Below, piece by piece: positions 62,397 to 64,000 of a stretch of 64,000 nt of DNA. The notes beneath the pieces were generated by a model that ran no database searches, was not told where the DNA came from, and was given only the letters and a program-made list of their open reading frames with translations. The stretch spans positions 23,926,149-23,990,148 of the forward strand of contig NW_020654810.1 of assembly GCF_003589595.1 (NCBI RefSeq), given 5' to 3'. Made by a program: the position numbers and the translations under genes. This DNA is from Hyposmocoma kahamanoa (lineage: Eukaryota; Arthropoda; Insecta; Lepidoptera; Cosmopterigidae). The number at the start of each line of letters is the position of its first letter. Position 1 is the first letter of the stretch.

Positions 62397-62774
62397 CTTA
62401 GAATAATAACGCATAGAAACCTAGTCCGCACACGCTAAGTGAGGCAAATTGAAGCGCGCCCAATGGGCCTACACGAGCGGGCGGGCCTTCAGTGCTCAAG
62501 GTCAACTTGCACCGCGATCAGATCAAGAATTTTAGCTAAAAATGACGAAATATGCGGTAAATGAGTGTAAAAATACGTCAGACAAACATAAAATAGATAC
62601 TAACATCACATTCCACAAGGAAGTAACGCGTTTCAACTTGTATTTTTATATAAATATTCACTAAAACCGAAAATTAACCTAATACTAAAACTAGCCTACA
62701 TGAATTTGATTTTTGCCTCACTTGTGACAGTTCGTTTGATATGAAACTATCATTCTATGCGTTATTATTCTAAG
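62397..62774 (+). mobile_element. P-like deletion derivative with THAP remnant
   Basis: A 378-bp element with inverted termini CTTAGAATAATAACGCATAG (left) and their complement at the right. The flanks cattaaat (62389-62396) and cattaaac (62775-62782) agree in seven of eight bases, an aged 8-bp TSD. The interior carries the start of a THAP-type ORF. An 8-bp TSD plus an N-terminal THAP domain are features of P-element transposons, but TIRs alone cannot prove the superfamily. Confidence 0.7.
62542..62664 (+). pseudogene. THAP zinc-finger N-terminus remnant
   Basis: Forty codons: MTKYAVNECKNTSDKHK then ITFHK, resembling the opening of a THAP domain (C..GC....K......FHKFP). The second cysteine (residue 9) and FHK remain. 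The first cysteine is a tyrosine (one base away from Cys) and the FP after FHK is lost. Only the first third of the domain is present. THAP domains bind DNA ends in P transposases; this piece cannot fold as one. It was too short to be picked out by length. Confidence 0.65.
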
Positions 62775-63155
62775 CATTAAACAATAATACAATCGAATGT
62801 TGCCTTTATTGCATCTGTGACTTGTCAACACGTACACCGGGCGCTCGCGCTGCAGCGGCCGAACTTGAAAACGGTACTTACTTCAAAACACGCCTAATAC
62901 AAAAGTCGTAATAGAAGAACTCTCACAATCCCCCTGTCTTCACCAGTTTATTAAACAAAGCAGGCGTTAATCAGTTATGGTGGTACCTCGGGTAAAAACT
63001 ACAACCCGAACTCCTTAACTGCCAGTCACGCCAAATCCTTGCACTAATTAATGTTCTAATACACCGAGGGCTCCGCCAATGAGGCTATGTAAATAAGCTG
63101 TCATCAACTACTAAAAATGTCAAACTTGAAATAGTTTACGGTAAGTTTATTTATA
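62775..63155. other. No recognisable feature
   Basis: No ORF or repeat match noticed. Confidence 0.35.
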
Positions 63156-63628
63156 CATCGAGTATATAATCAGAAATAGAGACTAAATAAGGATCATACA
63201 TTCCTGAAAACCCATCAGTGATAAATCACTTGTAAATACCAACACTTGTATGCACTGAAACATAGACAGAGCCAATAACTTACATGTGTGTACGTCTCCG
63301 TATATTCAAAAAATATTCTGTATTTATTGTAACAAAGATAATATCTCTGGCGGCTGGATGTAACAATGGCGTGCTGTTCCATTCGGTGGTGTGGGGAAAA
63401 ACAGTAAAACATCTAATTGCAAAATAAACGGAATCAAATTTCATCGGTAGTTAAATATGTAACTTTGCAATTTTCGTCCATTATAACTAAGTTCAAGTTA
63501 ACTGGTCGATTTGAAGTGAAACAATTAACGAGACCCGTCAATTGCTTCGAATTCGGGCTGGCCAATCGTAGTGCAGTTGTCACAGTAATGATATGGCAGG
63601 ATAGTTTTTTCTGGTTATATACTCGATG
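63156..63628 (+). mobile_element. MITE-2, complete copy with exact 8-bp TSD
   Basis: Left terminus CATCGAGTATATAATC, right terminus GGTTATATACTCGATG. Exact 8-bp repeats TATTTATA at 63148-63155 and 63629-63636. A small extra segment ('ggcggctggatgtaacaatg') lies inside relative to the other copies. Confidence 0.9.
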
Positions 63629-63671
63629 TATTTATATTAGTTAAAGTTAGTGAGAAATTTAAAGTGTTTTT

Positions 63672-63745
63672 CATGCTACCTTACCTATTTTTGCCGGCTA
63701 GCAATAATTGTTGTGGGACATTGCAAATCCAGATATTGGTAAAAG
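63672..63745 (+). repeat. SINE-A fragment
   Basis: 'gctaccttacctatttttgc' and 'cggctagcaataattg' resemble the 5' third of SINE-A; poorly conserved. Confidence 0.45.
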
Positions 63746-63784
63746 AGGCGTATCTGCACTACACCAAATTTTTTTTTTTTTTTT

Positions 63785-63992
63785 ATAAATAACGCACACA
63801 CTCAACATAGCCCCGCACTAGGGAAACCCTGTGTCGCGGGTGCCATGGACACACACATAGACAACCACAAATTACACCCAAACTCACGAGAGATATAATT
63901 GTAGGCCATACAACTATTTCTCTCGGCCCGGGAATCGAACCTGGGACCTCTGCGTGGCAGTCCGGCATGGTAACCGTTCGGCCACGGAGGCT
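63785..63992 (-). mobile_element. SINE-B, complete, at the window edge
   Basis: Minus strand: 'gcctccgtggccgaacggtt', B-box AGGTTCGATTCCCG, body and 'gtgtgtgcgtt' before a T-rich stretch. Very similar to 44576-44794, suggesting both are recent. Confidence 0.92.
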
Positions 63993-64000
63993 GTTAGATT

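Noticed and set aside
1..64000. CRISPR arrays, bacterial operons or phage-defence genes
   Set aside because: The window is a eukaryotic transposon-rich region; there are no regularly spaced repeats with unique spacers and no prokaryotic gene organisation.

Overview
The window is a eukaryotic, AT-rich, gene-poor stretch that looks like butterfly or moth (Lepidoptera) DNA. The evidence is the repeats: about twenty copies of a Metulj-like lepidopteran SINE, several tRNA-derived SINE families, and many fragments of non-LTR retrotransposons of types common in moths and butterflies. The species cannot be named from the sequence. I found no convincing host gene, exon chain, rRNA or functional tRNA. 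It is best read as intergenic or large-intron DNA built by successive transposon insertions.

Family names used here are local labels. SINE-A: Metulj-like; the plus orientation ends in CTTGTTCGTCCCGTCACT. SINE-B: tRNA-derived, A-box-like TGGCCGAACGG, B-box GGTTCGATTCC, (TTA)n tail. SINE-C: tRNA-like head TGGCTTAGTTGG / GGTTCGAATCC with a body often arranged in tandem. MITE-1: TIR CATTGACTTACAA, 8-bp target duplication (TSD). MITE-2: TIR CATCGAGTATATAAC, 8-bp TSD. Rep-D: contains ATCCGGAAAAATAGTTTC and ends CTAAGAACTCG. Rep-F: begins AACCGACTTCAAAAAAGG.

Layout. 1-9 kb: a dense MITE/SINE field with MITE-1 inside another inverted-repeat element, MITE-2, a TA-flanked mariner-like element and an RTE pseudogene. 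9-18 kb: SINE, Rep-F and MITE remnants between stretches with nothing recognisable. 18.0-19.4 kb: a 5'-truncated non-LTR element with a 378-codon open reverse transcriptase. 19.8-20.8 kb: a three-layer nest (Rep-D inside a LINE inside SINE-C). 21-31 kb: hairpins, a local tandem duplication, an RTE inside SINE-B, a Harbinger-like element with a MADF remnant, and MITE-1 inside Rep-D. 31-52 kb: mostly SINEs and LINE 3' ends, including a LINE inside SINE-A and SINE-B inside SINE-C. 52.3-57.0 kb: the only apparently intact autonomous element, a CR1-like non-LTR retrotransposon on the minus strand with ORF1 (PHD finger, coiled coil, esterase-like domain) and ORF2 (endonuclease plus reverse transcriptase). 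57-64 kb: more repeats and a 378-bp P-like deletion derivative carrying a decayed THAP domain.

The two CR1 genes are the only ones that work together: ORF1 would bind RNA/DNA and ORF2 would nick the target and copy the RNA. The SINEs and MITEs depend on enzymes encoded elsewhere. Nested insertions give a partial relative chronology. No clearly new biochemical system was found. The strongest less-described items are the two 8-bp-TSD MITE families and the THAP-bearing derivative, which may belong to the P superfamily.
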